From Methylobacter sp. (GTDB taxonomy: Bacteria > Pseudomonadota > Gammaproteobacteria > Methylococcales > Methylomonadaceae): a DNA stretch of 64,000 nucleotides. A program made the position numbers and the translations under genes. This document shows positions 51,899 to 61,418 of the stretch, piece by piece. The stretch covers positions 1-64,000 of the forward strand of contig JAUYMY010000012.1 in NCBI GenBank assembly GCA_030699385.1, in the 5' to 3' direction. The notes beneath the pieces were generated by a model. That model was not told the DNA's origin and ran no database searches. It worked only from the letters and a program-made list of their open reading frames with translations. Position 1 is the first letter of the stretch, and every line of letters begins with the position of its first letter.

Positions 51899-52951
51899 CT
51901 ACACAACTCTGCCTAAAAATTGCGAGACTGTCCAGCTTAACGCTTCATTCGCTTTGAGTGGTGTAATGGTTAAGTCATTTTCTCCGTAACTAGCCGGCAC
52001 TGTCCAGGTTGATTTTTCCAAAGTGATCGTGCCTGAATTTCGTGGTAAGCGGTAAAAATCAGCACCGTAAAAACTGGCAAAGGCTTCCAGTTTATCCAAT
52101 GCCCCTGCCCGCTCAAAGGCTTCTGCATACAGCTCCAAGGCGGCATGGGCGCTGTAGCAACCGGCGCAACCGCAGGCGTTTTCCTTTAATGAACTCAGAT
52201 GCGGCGCACTGTCGGTACCTAAAAAGAATTTCGGATTACCGCTGATGGCAGCCTTTATTAAGCTCAATCGGTGCGACTCGCGCTTGATAATCGGCAGGCA
52301 GTAATAATGCGGCTTGATGCCGCCTGCCAAAAGTGCATTGCGGTTAAACAGCAAATGCTGCGGGGTGATGGTGGCGGCAATATGTGCGCTGGAATCTTGC
52401 ACAAACTGCACCGCTTCGGTGGTGGTGACGTGTTCGACCACGATGCGTAGGCCAGGGAAATTTTTGGCTATGTCAATCAAATAGGTGTCGATGAACACCC
52501 GCTCGCGGTCGAAAATATCGCAGGCATCATCGGTGACTTCGCCGTGAATCAGCAACGGAATATCATGTTTTTCCATCGCCGCGAATAACGGATAAACCGC
52601 CTTGATGTCGGCAACGCCTGAATCGGAATTGGTGGTGGCGCCAGCCGGATACAGCTTAAAGGCATGGACATGTTCGGATGCGGCGGCTTTTTCGATTTCA
52701 TCGACTGTCGTCGAGCCGGTCAGATACAGCGTCATCAGCGGCGTAAAATCAACACCGGCAGGAACCGCTTGCAGGATTTCTTCCCGATAAACCAGAGCCT
52801 GAGCCACTGTAGTTACCGGCGGTTTCAGGTTGGGCATGATGATGGCGCGGGCAAATTGCCGGGCGGTATGCGGCAACACGGTTTTTAAAACTGCGCCGTT
52901 TCTGACATGTAAATGCAAGTCATCGGGTCGGGTAATGGTTAATGTTTTCAT
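51899..52951 (-). CDS. pyrC: Dihydroorotase PyrC
   Basis: 350 aa, E. coli-type class II dihydroorotase, third step of pyrimidine synthesis. Zinc ligands in DDLHLHVRNG, LLIHGEVTD, VEHVTT and the Asp in FLGTDSAPH; CGCAGCYSAHAALELYAEAF is family-typical. Full length, own transcript, opposed by the fmdB gene. Confidence 0.97.
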   Translation of the reverse strand: MKTLTITRPDDLHLHVRNGAVLKTVLPHTARQFARAIIMPNLKPPVTTVAQALVYREEILQAVPAGVDFTPLMTLYLTGSTTVDEIEKAAASEHVHAFKLYPAGATTNSDSGVADIKAVYPLFAAMEKHDIPLLIHGEVTDDACDIFDRERVFIDTYLIDIAKNFPGLRIVVEHVTTTEAVQFVQDSSAHIAATITPQHLLFNRNALLAGGIKPHYYCLPIIKRESHRLSLIKAAISGNPKFFLGTDSAPHLSSLKENACGCAGCYSAHAALELYAEAFERAGALDKLEAFASFYGADFYRLPRNSGTITLEKSTWTVPASYGENDLTITPLKANEALSWTVSQFLGRVV

Positions 52952-53059
52952 TATTGAAGTTAAATTCTGTAAAATAGCCGGTTATTTTATAGTAAGTGCC
53001 TTGAAAAATTAAACGCCGCACTTATCGTAGCTATTATTTTTTTATTACCGGAGCGATAA

Positions 53060-53317
53060 ATGCCTATCTATGAATACCAATGCCAATCATGCGGCCATGA
53101 GCATGAAGCGTTACAAAAACTGAGTGCCGAGCCTTTAGTGACCTGCCCTGCCTGCAGCAAGCCGGAGTTAATGAAAAAGATTTCTGCGGCGGGATTTCGG
53201 TTAAAAGGCAGCGGCTGGTACGAAACTGATTTCAAAAGCGGCGCCAAGAAAAATGTCGCCGGCGAAGCAAGTTGCTCGCCCTCTTCCGACAGCTGTCCTG
53301 CGGGCGGCTGTAAATAA
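53060..53317 (+). CDS. FmdB-type zinc-ribbon protein
   Basis: 85 aa. MPIYEYQCQSCGHEHEALQK with Cys8/11 and Cys29/32 (TCPACSK) forms the FmdB/CxxC_CxxC_SSSS ribbon; the tail is Ser/Cys-rich and disordered. Often found upstream of aspS in gammaproteobacteria, as here. Role unknown, perhaps regulatory. Confidence 0.92.
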   Translation: MPIYEYQCQSCGHEHEALQKLSAEPLVTCPACSKPELMKKISAAGFRLKGSGWYETDFKSGAKKNVAGEASCSPSSDSCPAGGCK

Positions 53318-53348
53318 AAAGCAGGCGAAAGGCGAAAACACGCTGCAC

Positions 53349-53404
53349 CCTTTCACCTTAAACCTTTCACCTTAAACCTTTCACCTTGAACCTTTCACCT
53401 TGAA
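53349..53404. repeat. 14-bp tandem repeat, four units
   Basis: CCTTTCACCTTAAA twice, then CCTTTCACCTTGAA twice. It lies in the fmdB-aspS gap. Unit number could vary between strains. Confidence 0.85.
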
Positions 53405-53431
53405 CCTCAATATAATCAACAGGGAACATTT

Positions 53432-55216
53432 ATGCGTACTCACAAGTGCGGAGAATTAAACACACAACAGCTGGATCAAACCGTTTCAATTTGCGGCTGG
53501 GTACATAGACGTCGCGACCACGGCGGCGTTATTTTTATCGATTTACGAGATCGCGCAGGTCTCGTGCAAGTCGTGGTCGATCCCGACGTGGCTGATGTCT
53601 TTGCCACCGCTGAAAGCGTGCGCAGTGAATATGTATTGCAAATTACCGGGCTGGTTCGTCACCGTCCCGAAGGCACGGTTAATGCGAATATGCATTCCGG
53701 TGCCATTGAAATACTGGCTAAAAACATCGTCGTGCTGAATGAGTCGGAAACCCCGCCGTTCCCAGTCGAAAGCGACATCGAAGTCAACGAAGAGCTGCGT
53801 TTGCGCTACCGTTATATCGACTTGCGTCGTACCGTGATGCAGGAAAAAATGAAAGTGCGCCGCGATGTGACGCGGGTTTTACGCAACTTTCTCGATGATA
53901 ATGAATTCTTCGAGATTGAAACGCCTTACTTAACCAAAGCCACGCCCGAAGGTGCGCGCGACTACATCGTGCCGAGCCGTACCCACGAAAATTCGTTTTT
54001 CGCGCTGCCGCAATCGCCGCAATTGTACAAGCAAATGTTGATGGTGGCGGGCATGGATCGCTATTATCAAGTGGTGCGCTGTTTCCGCGATGAAGATTTG
54101 CGCGCCGACCGTCAGCCCGAATTCACCCAGCTGGATATTGAAACCTCGTTTATGGATGAAAACGAGATCATGCACATCATGGAGGAAATGATTCGCCAGT
54201 TATTCATTAAAGTGATCGGCGTCAACCTGGGCGACAAATTTCCGCGCATCAGCCATCAGGAAGCGGTGTCGCGCTACGGCGTCGACCGTCCCGATTTGCG
54301 TATTCCGCTGGAATTGGTCGATATTGCCGAGGACATGAAAGACGTTGATTTCAAGGTGTTCTCGGCTCCGGCCAATGACCCGAAAGGCCGCGTGGTCGCG
54401 ATGCGCGTCCCTGGCGCGGGCGAATTAAGCCGCAAAGACATTGATGCCTTGACCAAATATGTCAGCATTTACGGCGCACGCGGTCTGGCTTACATCAAAG
54501 TCAACGACCTAGCCGCCGGTGTCGACGGCTTGCAATCGCCTATCGTCAAATTCGCCCCTGCCGAAGTCTGGGACAGCGTGTTGGCAAAAACCGGTGCGCA
54601 AAACGGCGATTTGATTTTCTTCGGTGCCGATAAAGCCAGCATCGTCAATGAAGCCATGGGCGCATTGCGGGTTAAGTTGGGGCACGATTTAAACCTGCTT
54701 GAAGGCGACTGGAAACCGGTTTGGGTGATTGACTTCCCGATGTTCGATTGGGACGAAAAAAGCAACCGCTTCAATGCCATCCATCACCCGTTCACCGCGC
54801 CCAGCTGCTCGGTTGAAGAACTGGTCGCCAATCCGGGCGCGGCTTTGTCACGCGCTTACGACTTGGTGTTGAACGGCACCGAAGTCGGTGGCGGCTCCAT
54901 CCGTATTAACCGCACGGCGATGCAGCAAACCGTATTTGAAATTTTAGGCATCGGCGAAGACGAAGCCCGCGAAAAATTCGGCTTCCTGTTGGATGCCTTG
55001 AAATACGGCGCGCCTCCGCACGGCGGTTTAGCGTTTGGCCTGGATCGTTTGGTCATGCTGATGACCGGTTCAACCTCTATCCGCGACGTGATCGCCTTCC
55101 CCAAAACGCAATCGGCGGCGTGTCCGTTGGTCAGTGCACCGGCGGTGGTTACCGATGAGCAGTTGAAAGAACTGGGTATTCGTTTGATTAAACCTGCGGG
55201 AAAAGAAAAAAATTAA
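53432..55216 (+). CDS. aspS: Aspartyl-tRNA synthetase AspS
   Basis: 594 aa class II synthetase. OB-fold anticodon domain ([20 protein letters not shown]), motif 2 ([20 protein letters not shown]), GAD insertion domain, and motif 3 ([14 protein letters not shown]). The GAD insert suggests the non-discriminating or bacterial-type enzyme; which one cannot be told here. Confidence 0.98.
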   Translation: MRTHKCGELNTQQLDQTVSICGWVHRRRDHGGVIFIDLRDRAGLVQVVVDPDVADVFATAESVRSEYVLQITGLVRHRPEGTVNANMHSGAIEILAKNIVVLNESETPPFPVESDIEVNEELRLRYRYIDLRRTVMQEKMKVRRDVTRVLRNFLDDNEFFEIETPYLTKATPEGARDYIVPSRTHENSFFALPQSPQLYKQMLMVAGMDRYYQVVRCFRDEDLRADRQPEFTQLDIETSFMDENEIMHIMEEMIRQLFIKVIGVNLGDKFPRISHQEAVSRYGVDRPDLRIPLELVDIAEDMKDVDFKVFSAPANDPKGRVVAMRVPGAGELSRKDIDALTKYVSIYGARGLAYIKVNDLAAGVDGLQSPIVKFAPAEVWDSVLAKTGAQNGDLIFFGADKASIVNEAMGALRVKLGHDLNLLEGDWKPVWVIDFPMFDWDEKSNRFNAIHHPFTAPSCSVEELVANPGAALSRAYDLVLNGTEVGGGSIRINRTAMQQTVFEILGIGEDEAREKFGFLLDALKYGAPPHGGLAFGLDRLVMLMTGSTSIRDVIAFPKTQSAACPLVSAPAVVTDEQLKELGIRLIKPAGKEKN

Positions 55217-55220
55217 ACAA

Positions 55221-55256
55221 CGTAGGTCGGATTACGCTACGCTAATCCGACCTACG
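55221..55256. repeat. Palindromic repeat after aspS
   Basis: CGTAGGTCGGATTACGCTA and GCTAATCCGACCTACG are complementary. A repeat of this kind is widespread in proteobacteria. It probably also terminates aspS. Confidence 0.8.
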
Positions 55257-55298
55257 ATTTACTTCGGACTGTTATAACTTCTGAGGGAGTTAAGGTAT

Positions 55299-55760
55299 TT
55301 GTCTCTGATGGAATATTTTTCGTGTGCAACCTTATCTGATATAGGAAGCTGGTGTTCTATAATTGGCTTGGTTATGACGATTTTCACGTTTATGTTGGTT
55401 TTTAGCATAAAGAAGAAGTTTCTATTTAAATCTAGAGTTGAAGAGCATCAGCAGTCTCTTCGTGAAATCGCCTCACAAATATCAGGGCTTTTACAGTCAT
55501 ACTCTAAAAATATGGATGATATAGATGATGCTATTGCTATAGCGGATGTAAAGCTTCGAAATATTAAAAATGGAGCTAATGGTGATTTGTTGTCAGATGT
55601 AAAAACTGCAAGATCAAAAATAAAAGCATATAGAGTAAGCGGATGGATTAAAAAGGCCGGAAATAAAAATGAAAAATCTGCTAGGGAAATAAACACAGCT
55701 ATTAACGTCGTAGTTGAAGAGATGAATAACGTTAAAAAACAGTTATTGATAGGGGCTTAA
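55299..55760 (+). CDS. Membrane-anchored coiled-coil protein, unknown
   Basis: 153 aa. One membrane helix (SWCSIIGLVMTIFTFMLVFS, about residues 16-36) then a soluble helical region (EEHQQSLREIASQISGLLQS, a coiled coil). TTG 55299 has AAGG just before it; ATG 55308 is the alternative. DNA is strongly AT-rich compared with aspS and nadA. Next gene starts one base later, so they form an acquired pair. Not recognised. Confidence 0.68.
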   Translation: MSLMEYFSCATLSDIGSWCSIIGLVMTIFTFMLVFSIKKKFLFKSRVEEHQQSLREIASQISGLLQSYSKNMDDIDDAIAIADVKLRNIKNGANGDLLSDVKTARSKIKAYRVSGWIKKAGNKNEKSAREINTAINVVVEEMNNVKKQLLIGA

Positions 55761-55761
55761 A

Positions 55762-56130
55762 ATGACTAAAGAAACGATTGAAGTAGTTGATAAGCTGATA
55801 GAGCTTACTCAGCATAATGAACTTTCTTGGGAAAGTTCTGAGCCACCTTATAATCTAACTGGCCCTGATGTGAGAATCGATCTTGTATATACTACTTTCT
55901 ATTTGAATAGATATATCAGAATTTACCAGAAAAACTACAAATACTACATTGATGAGGGTCAATATAGTTGGGATAGCAGAATAGTTTTTGAATTTATTGA
56001 CGAGTCAGGAAATTCTCTTTGGCAATTTCCTCAAACAAACAATGCCTGGGATCTTTTAAAGGCGATTCAATATCAAAACTCCAAGGTTAGTGATTTTTAT
56101 AAAGAAATTTTTAGTAAATCAGCCATATAG
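55762..56130 (+). CDS. Unknown protein (122 aa), paired with 55299 gene
   Basis: MTKETIEVVDKLIELTQHNE, LSWESSEPPYNLTGPDVRID, YTTFYLNRYIRIYQKNYKYY, FEFIDESGNSLWQFPQTNNA. The pattern resembles small alpha/beta immunity-type proteins carried by islands, but I cannot assign it. Gap of 1 base to the previous gene. AT-rich. A defence, toxin-immunity or membrane-sensing pair is possible; nothing shows which. Confidence 0.65.
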   Translation: MTKETIEVVDKLIELTQHNELSWESSEPPYNLTGPDVRIDLVYTTFYLNRYIRIYQKNYKYYIDEGQYSWDSRIVFEFIDESGNSLWQFPQTNNAWDLLKAIQYQNSKVSDFYKEIFSKSAI

Positions 56131-56215
56131 TAAGTTCTTTCATTGTGCATCTTAGCTTGATGGTGAGGCATAAGTTAGTCCTGTCTATAAAATCAGGTGT
56201 TGATTGTAGATATAG

Positions 56216-56416
56216 CCTCATAATTTAAACAATTCCAACATCCCCGAGAAAAGCAAATATTGGCTAAATGTCAGGTATGCGATTCAAGAAGACGGCAGAA
56301 TAGGTCTCTGGGCGGCAATTGAAGAAGCAAACGGTAAATATCATCTACGTGTCATTTTGCTTGCAGACGAAGAAACTGTTCACAACGCATTTTTTGATAG
56401 GTCATTTACGCCATGA
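56216..56416 (+). pseudogene. Start-less remnant upstream of DUF2283
   Basis: The frame is open from 56216 but has no start codon: SKYWLNVRYAIQEDGRIGLW, AAIEEANGKYHLRVILLADE, TVHNAFFDRSFTP then TGA. The last residues (TVHNAFFDR) are typical of DUF4258-type toxins next to DUF2283. Stop overlaps the DUF2283 start (ATGA), so the pair was an operon before the upstream gene lost its 5' end. Confidence 0.55.
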
Positions 56417-56607
56417 AAATAAAATATTTTCAAAACACCGACACCTTGTACATCGAATTTCGTCAAACAGAAATTGTTAAAACAAAAGACTACGATGAAA
56501 ATACTCTGCTTGATATTGATTGCGAGGGTAATGTTTGCGCAATCACTATCGAACACGCAAGAGAGCGCGCTGATATTCCAGTATTTTCTTACGAACAAAT
56601 CGCTTGA
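56413..56607 (+). CDS. DUF2283-family protein
   Basis: 64 aa. MKIKYFQNTDTLYIEFRQTE, YDENTLLDIDCEGNVCAITI, EHARERADIP are DUF2283 landmarks. Members usually pair with a DUF4258 protein and act as the presumed antitoxin. Here the partner is broken (see previous entry). Confidence 0.85.
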   Translation: MKIKYFQNTDTLYIEFRQTEIVKTKDYDENTLLDIDCEGNVCAITIEHARERADIPVFSYEQIA

Positions 56608-56690
56608 GGTTCTCTATATGACTATCACTGTAGAAATTAACCATTAATAATCATGCGGTTATAAAAACTACCGAACCGAGAATTAATACA

Positions 56691-57782
56691 ATGTCCCATA
56701 CCCCCATTCAAGATTACGCCTTACTCAGCGATGAGGAATGCGATACCCGGATTATCGCCGCCAAAGCCAAATTAGGCAGCCGTTGCGTGGTGCTCGGCCA
56801 TCATTATCAGCGCGATGAAGTGTTCAAACATGCTGATTTTTCCGGCGATTCGTTAAAACTGTCCCGCGATGCGGCACAATCGGACGCCGAATACATCGTG
56901 TTCTGCGGCGTACATTTTATGGCCGAAGTCGCCGATATATTGTCCCGTCCCGAGCAGATTGCGATCTTGCCGGATATGGCGGCAGGCTGCTCAATGGCCG
57001 ATATGGCTAACCTGATCAAAGTGCAGAAATGCTGGGATGAACTGGCGCAAGTGATTGATGTGGAGGCGGAAGTCACGCCGGTGACTTACATCAACTCGGC
57101 CGCCGACCTTAAAGGCTTTTGCGGCCAACATGGCGGCATCGTTTGCACCTCGTCCAATGCGCAAAAGATATTGGAATGGAGTTTTGCCAAAAAACAGAAA
57201 GTGCTGTTTTTCCCCGACCAGCATTTAGGCCGCAATACCGGTTACCGCATGGGCATTCCGCTGGAACAGATGGTTACCTGGGATTTCACCAAACCAATGG
57301 GCGGCTTGACCGAGCAGCAAATCCGCAACGCCAAAATCATCCTGTGGAACGGTTTTTGCTCGGTGCATCAGGTGTTCAAGCCGGAGCATATCGACGCATT
57401 TTTGCAACGGTTCCCGGAAACCCATGTTATTTCGCACCCGGAAGCGCCGTTCGAGGTTTGCCAAAAATCCGAATACATCGGTTCCACCGAGTATATTTTA
57501 ACCACCGTGCGCGCCGCCGAACCGAACACGCGCTGGCTGGTGGCGACAGAACTGAATCTGGTCAACCGCCTGCACGAAGAATGCAAGGCACAAGGCAAAA
57601 ATGTGCATTTTATGTCGCCAACCTTGTGCATGTGTTCGACCATGTTCAGGACTGACCCGCAACATTTGGCCTGGGTGCTGGAAAATCTGGCAGCAGGCCA
57701 TGTGGTCAACCGGATTTCGGTGCCTGCAGAGATAGCGAGCTACGCCAAAAAGGCCTTGGACAACATGCTGGGAGTGATGTGA
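56691..57782 (+). CDS. nadA: Quinolinate synthase NadA
   Basis: 363 aa [4Fe-4S] enzyme of NAD synthesis. CVVLGHHYQRDEVFKHADFS, FCGVHFMAEVADILSRPEQI, CTSSNAQKIL, VISHPEAPFEVCQ, SPTLCMCSTMFRTDPQHLAW. Cluster cysteines are in place. The stop overlaps the next ATG. Confidence 0.97.
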   Translation: MSHTPIQDYALLSDEECDTRIIAAKAKLGSRCVVLGHHYQRDEVFKHADFSGDSLKLSRDAAQSDAEYIVFCGVHFMAEVADILSRPEQIAILPDMAAGCSMADMANLIKVQKCWDELAQVIDVEAEVTPVTYINSAADLKGFCGQHGGIVCTSSNAQKILEWSFAKKQKVLFFPDQHLGRNTGYRMGIPLEQMVTWDFTKPMGGLTEQQIRNAKIILWNGFCSVHQVFKPEHIDAFLQRFPETHVISHPEAPFEVCQKSEYIGSTEYILTTVRAAEPNTRWLVATELNLVNRLHEECKAQGKNVHFMSPTLCMCSTMFRTDPQHLAWVLENLAAGHVVNRISVPAEIASYAKKALDNMLGVM

Positions 57783-58129
57783 TGTCAGTCGATTTAACGC
57801 GTTTAAAATATTTTTCCATGACCTATGTGTTTTTTGAAGACGAAGAAGACATTGCCTGCGAATACGAGCAAACAGAGCAAGATCCGCTTGTTGCCGCCGA
57901 TGGCCTGAGCATCGGTTTTAGCTTAAAAAATATCGATCAAGCTGAAGATAACGCCTGTTATTCAATGGTGCTGTTAAAAAACAGCGACGATGAGTTTTTT
58001 ATCAAATCCGATTATTTTGACGATGTCGACGCGCCCTACCCGCTCGACGTTGAAACTTCCGATGATGACGTAAAATTCACCCTGCAAGGCGAAGATGAAG
58101 TGATGTATTTGTACGGTTTTTTTGAATGA
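57782..58129 (+). CDS. Acidic protein, unknown, coupled to nadA
   Basis: 115 aa, very acidic: LKYFSMTYVFFEDEEDIACE, SIGFSLKNIDQAEDNACYSM, EFFIKSDYFDDVDAPYPLDV, QGEDEVMYLYGFFE. Probably a small beta-rich domain. ATG 57782 overlaps the nadA stop (GTGATGTGATG context). No family recognised. Confidence 0.75.
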   Translation: MSVDLTRLKYFSMTYVFFEDEEDIACEYEQTEQDPLVAADGLSIGFSLKNIDQAEDNACYSMVLLKNSDDEFFIKSDYFDDVDAPYPLDVETSDDDVKFTLQGEDEVMYLYGFFE

Positions 58130-58143
58130 ATTAAACCGCGTGC

Positions 58144-59073
58144 ATGAAACCATTGCTGGCGCTTTTGTTGCTGATGAGCCAAAGCGGCTGTATGCCGCTG
58201 ACTTACCCGCCCGGCGCAAAAAACACCGAGGCGCAACTGGGCGTAAATACTTACCGCACTGAAGATGGCGCCGGTTTGCCGTTGCGTTCTTGGCTGCCGG
58301 AAACAGAACCCCATGCCGTGCTTATCGCGCTGCACGGCTTTAACGATTACAGCCGTTTTTTCGAGGCGCCGGGTACATATTTCAGCAATCAGGGCATCGC
58401 CTGTTTCGCTTACGATCAACGCGGTTTCGGCAGCTCACCCAAACGCGGCTTGTGGGCGGGTATCGACACCTATATCAACGACCTGCAAATTTTTGTGCGG
58501 CTGGTCAAACAACGCTACCCGACATACCCCGTTTATTTGCTCGGCGAAAGCATGGGCGGCGCGATAGTCATCACCGCCATGAGCCGCCTGCAACTGCCTG
58601 AAGTCGAAGGCATTATTCTTGCAGCGCCGGCGGTATGGGCGCGCTCAACTATGCCCTGGTACCAAACCGGCTTACTGTGGACACTGGCGCACAGCCTACC
58701 CTGGCTGACCTTAACCGGCAAAGGCGTGCGCGTCACCGCCTCGGATAATATCGACATGCTGCGTGCCATGAGCCGCGACCCGTGGGTGATTAAGGCAACC
58801 CGCGTGGAAACCCTCTACGGTTTGGCCAACCTGATGGATGCCGCATTCGGCAGCGTCACCTCATTAGGCGGCAATACGCTGCTATTGTACGGCGAGAAAG
58901 ACGAAGTGATCCCAAAGAAACCGACACATGCGTTTTTACAGCAATTGCTTGCGGCGGACACAACGAAAAAAACGGTGACGATATACCCGCACGGCTACCA
59001 CATGCTGCTGCGCGATTTACAAGCGCCGATGGTATGGAAAGATATTGTTGACTGGATTGATACCGGCAATTAA
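58144..59073 (+). CDS. Serine hydrolase (monoacylglycerol lipase-like), exported
   Basis: 309 aa alpha/beta hydrolase. N-terminal hydrophobic signal with a cysteine (LMSQSGC), a weak lipobox. LHGFNDYSRFF oxyanion loop, GESMGG nucleophile Ser, GEKDEV acid, HGYHMLLRD His. Acts on acyl glycerols or related esters, likely at the membrane. Follows the acidic-protein gene by 15 bases on the same strand. Confidence 0.9.
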   Translation: MKPLLALLLLMSQSGCMPLTYPPGAKNTEAQLGVNTYRTEDGAGLPLRSWLPETEPHAVLIALHGFNDYSRFFEAPGTYFSNQGIACFAYDQRGFGSSPKRGLWAGIDTYINDLQIFVRLVKQRYPTYPVYLLGESMGGAIVITAMSRLQLPEVEGIILAAPAVWARSTMPWYQTGLLWTLAHSLPWLTLTGKGVRVTASDNIDMLRAMSRDPWVIKATRVETLYGLANLMDAAFGSVTSLGGNTLLLYGEKDEVIPKKPTHAFLQQLLAADTTKKTVTIYPHGYHMLLRDLQAPMVWKDIVDWIDTGN

Positions 59074-59083
59074 AAAATGTTCG

Positions 59084-59130
59084 CTACGAAGACCAAAAAG
59101 GGCACGAAGTTTTATTGCTTCGCACCCTTC
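59084..59130. repeat. F3-like host repeat (degenerate)
   Basis: GCTACGAAGACCAAAAAGGG, CACGAAGTTTTATTGCTTCG, CACCCTTCG. Confidence 0.55.
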
Positions 59131-59171
59131 GAAACGGTTGCTGTCAATTACACTGATGGTTGGGCATAAGA

Positions 59172-59660
59172 TCAGTCACACGAGCCATCAGTTACAGCTT
59201 CGCCAAACACCACTTCCCAGTTCATGGAATTGCCGCGCTGATTCATGATGACGTTATAAAACGCGCCATCAACATCCAAACACGGAATATCCAGCGTCCC
59301 TTTTTTCAAGTCGGCTTTAGCATCGCCTTTAGGGTTCTGCCCGGAATCATCATTAACATTCTCCCCCGATAAACAGTCGCTAATGTTAACCACATCAGCG
59401 GAAGCAGGCGTTAAACCGGGCGCCACAACGGCTTGTCCACCACTGATGACAATATCGGTGGCCGCTGGATTAATCGGCTGTCCAGCTAATTGGCTGATGC
59501 AAGCGGCTGTCGGTGATGAGGCGGACAAAGATTGCACCGTCAGGACGGGGCCGCCTAACAGAAAAATGGCGCCACCTTTTACGGCAACACTATCCGCCAC
59601 TGCCAGTGAAGAAAGGCATAAGCCGGATGCTAACATAAGGGTATTAATAGGAAATTTCAT
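59172..59660 (-). CDS. Secreted protein, unknown (162 aa)
   Basis: Signal peptide (residues 1-22, MLASGLCLSSLAVADS), then a small beta-rich domain with GGAIFLLGGPVLTVQSLSAS, an NVNDDSGQNPKGDAKADLKK segment and four Cys that may form disulfides. Resembles small secreted proteins of methanotrophs without a known role. Same strand as the propeller gene upstream of it. Confidence 0.75.
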   Translation of the reverse strand: MKFPINTLMLASGLCLSSLAVADSVAVKGGAIFLLGGPVLTVQSLSASSPTAACISQLAGQPINPAATDIVISGGQAVVAPGLTPASADVVNISDCLSGENVNDDSGQNPKGDAKADLKKGTLDIPCLDVDGAFYNVIMNQRGNSMNWEVVFGEAVTDGSCD

Positions 59661-59738
59661 AGTGACCTCTTCAAATTGGATAAGAAAAATATTGACAGAC
59701 GCAAGGTAAAAAAACCGCCTTGCGCCCTATTTTAACAG

Positions 59739-61145
59739 TCAGTCCATAACCCCGTACTCCCTCAGATTGTAGTCGCCATTCAGGTTTTTATAGACTCTAA
59801 GCTCATTATCTACCACCTTATATAACAGCGGCCAGCCACCCTCACCATACCAGTCGTTTTGCTCCCAGCTCCTGCCGCCATCGGTGCTGGTCAACACATA
59901 ATCGCCACTCCGAGTACCTATTTGGGCAGTGCCGAACAAAACATCACCGTAATAAATCAAATTGGCACTTCTGGGAAAAAGTGCGGTTTTATCGCTTTTC
60001 AGCGCGGACGCCACTTTCTGCCAGTTCTGCCCGCCATTAAGGGTTTCGTACAGTTCCAGCGTGTTCGTCGCAGTCACTTCCACCAATGCCCAACCGCGTT
60101 CAGCGTTTGCAAAGGTCAGCTGAGTCAATTTTAAACCGGCTTCATAATCCCAGGGCGCCGGTAGCGTAAGCCATTCGGGTGAAGCGGCATCGGCAACATA
60201 GTATTCAAAATGGTCATACATCGCGACATAGGCTTTATTATCGACTACGCGCAAAGTTGTCCGATGCAGCGAGGTCTTGGTGCTTTCGTCCCGGCTTTTA
60301 GCGCCGCCCGCCAGTAACCAATTTTCGCCGCCATCAAACGAGGCATACACGGTATGCCTGCCGACAATAAACACAGTATCTTCGCCCAATGTGGCGACAT
60401 TATAATTCATCGTATTGCGGGCAATACCTGCCCAAATTTCATTGACTGAATTGAGCAGTTTAGCGGTGATATCAGTCCAGGTTTTGCCGCCATCGGTGGT
60501 TTTACCGACATATTGATTGACCCCAAATGATGACGCACTGCCCACCACATAGCCAACCGCTTCATCGACAAAAGCAAAAGCATGAAGAGAAGCCAGATCA
60601 TCGCCCACTAACGACCAATTAACACCGCCGTCTTCAGAACGGAAAATCATACCGCCATTAGTAAATTGCGGATGATTGTAAACGCCAAACACAAGGTCTT
60701 TAGTGACAAAATGCAACAGCGGCGTCAATCCCAAATAACTGCCATTAGGCGGCTTCATACTAGGACTACTATCCGCCGCCGGCAGTTTAACTGCGGTAAA
60801 TGTAATCGGACAATCCCAACCGACAGCGCCATAGGCTTGAGTCAACAAATTGCCTAGTTTATCAATATAAAACGGCTCGTTACCAAAACTCCCGCCCATC
60901 AAATACACATCTTTGTCGCTATTTACGCCGGCATAAATACCGCTTTCCGGGTAAAAACGATATAGCCATGGCGCTAACGTTTCCGTGTTTGCAGAGCGCG
61001 GGAACAAGTCCTGAAAATGCGCTTCCGCCCAATTAAAAAGCAAATCGCTTTCACAGGCTAAATCTGCTTTCGCCAACGTAGCGTTAGTCAGTAAAGCCAA
61101 GGTGCAAGCGGCCAGCAGCTTATTTTTTCGATTATTTTTTAACAT
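59739..61145 (-). CDS. Secreted BNR/YCF48-like beta-propeller protein
   Basis: 468 aa. Signal peptide (1-27), N-terminal domain of about 110 aa (CESDLLFNWAEAHFQDLFPR, SGIYAGVNSDKDVYLMGGSF), then a propeller with repeated BNR-type motifs SEDGGVNWS, TTDGGKTWT, SFDGGENWL, TLNGGQNWQ, STDGGRSWE. YCF48-like proteins help assemble complexes; here the substrate is unknown and secretion suggests an extracellular role. Confidence 0.88.
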   Translation of the reverse strand: MLKNNRKNKLLAACTLALLTNATLAKADLACESDLLFNWAEAHFQDLFPRSANTETLAPWLYRFYPESGIYAGVNSDKDVYLMGGSFGNEPFYIDKLGNLLTQAYGAVGWDCPITFTAVKLPAADSSPSMKPPNGSYLGLTPLLHFVTKDLVFGVYNHPQFTNGGMIFRSEDGGVNWSLVGDDLASLHAFAFVDEAVGYVVGSASSFGVNQYVGKTTDGGKTWTDITAKLLNSVNEIWAGIARNTMNYNVATLGEDTVFIVGRHTVYASFDGGENWLLAGGAKSRDESTKTSLHRTTLRVVDNKAYVAMYDHFEYYVADAASPEWLTLPAPWDYEAGLKLTQLTFANAERGWALVEVTATNTLELYETLNGGQNWQKVASALKSDKTALFPRSANLIYYGDVLFGTAQIGTRSGDYVLTSTDGGRSWEQNDWYGEGGWPLLYKVVDNELRVYKNLNGDYNLREYGVMD

Positions 61146-61418
61146 AATTATCGCAAGGGTGTAGCCGGATTGGCATCCGGGAGAGATAGCGCCCTACCCT
61201 CACATCTCCTATAGTTTTAAGCTATCTTGTTTGGTAAATCGCCGCCTGCTAATCAGTCCAAAATGACTTGGTATTGATTTACCCAGGTGCCGATTCAATT
61301 AAACGGAACTCGGATGGCATAAATCTACACGATTTTTTAAAATATACTGTGATTTTAATCAGCGATTATCCATTTAATTCAGTGTCATCCGCGTTCCATT
61401 TCTTTTTTCACCAGGCAG
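61146..61418. repeat. Gap with F4 host repeat
   Basis: No gene. The F4 copy at 61307-61405 reads GGAACTCGGATGGCATAAAT ... CAGCGATTATCCATTTAATT ... GTCATCCGCGTTCCATTT and matches 45656 in order and ends. Confidence 0.7.

Noticed and set aside
51795..51989. Plus-strand 64-aa frame between csrA and pyrC
   Set aside because: It overlaps the end of pyrC, has no clear ribosome site and no protein-like pattern.
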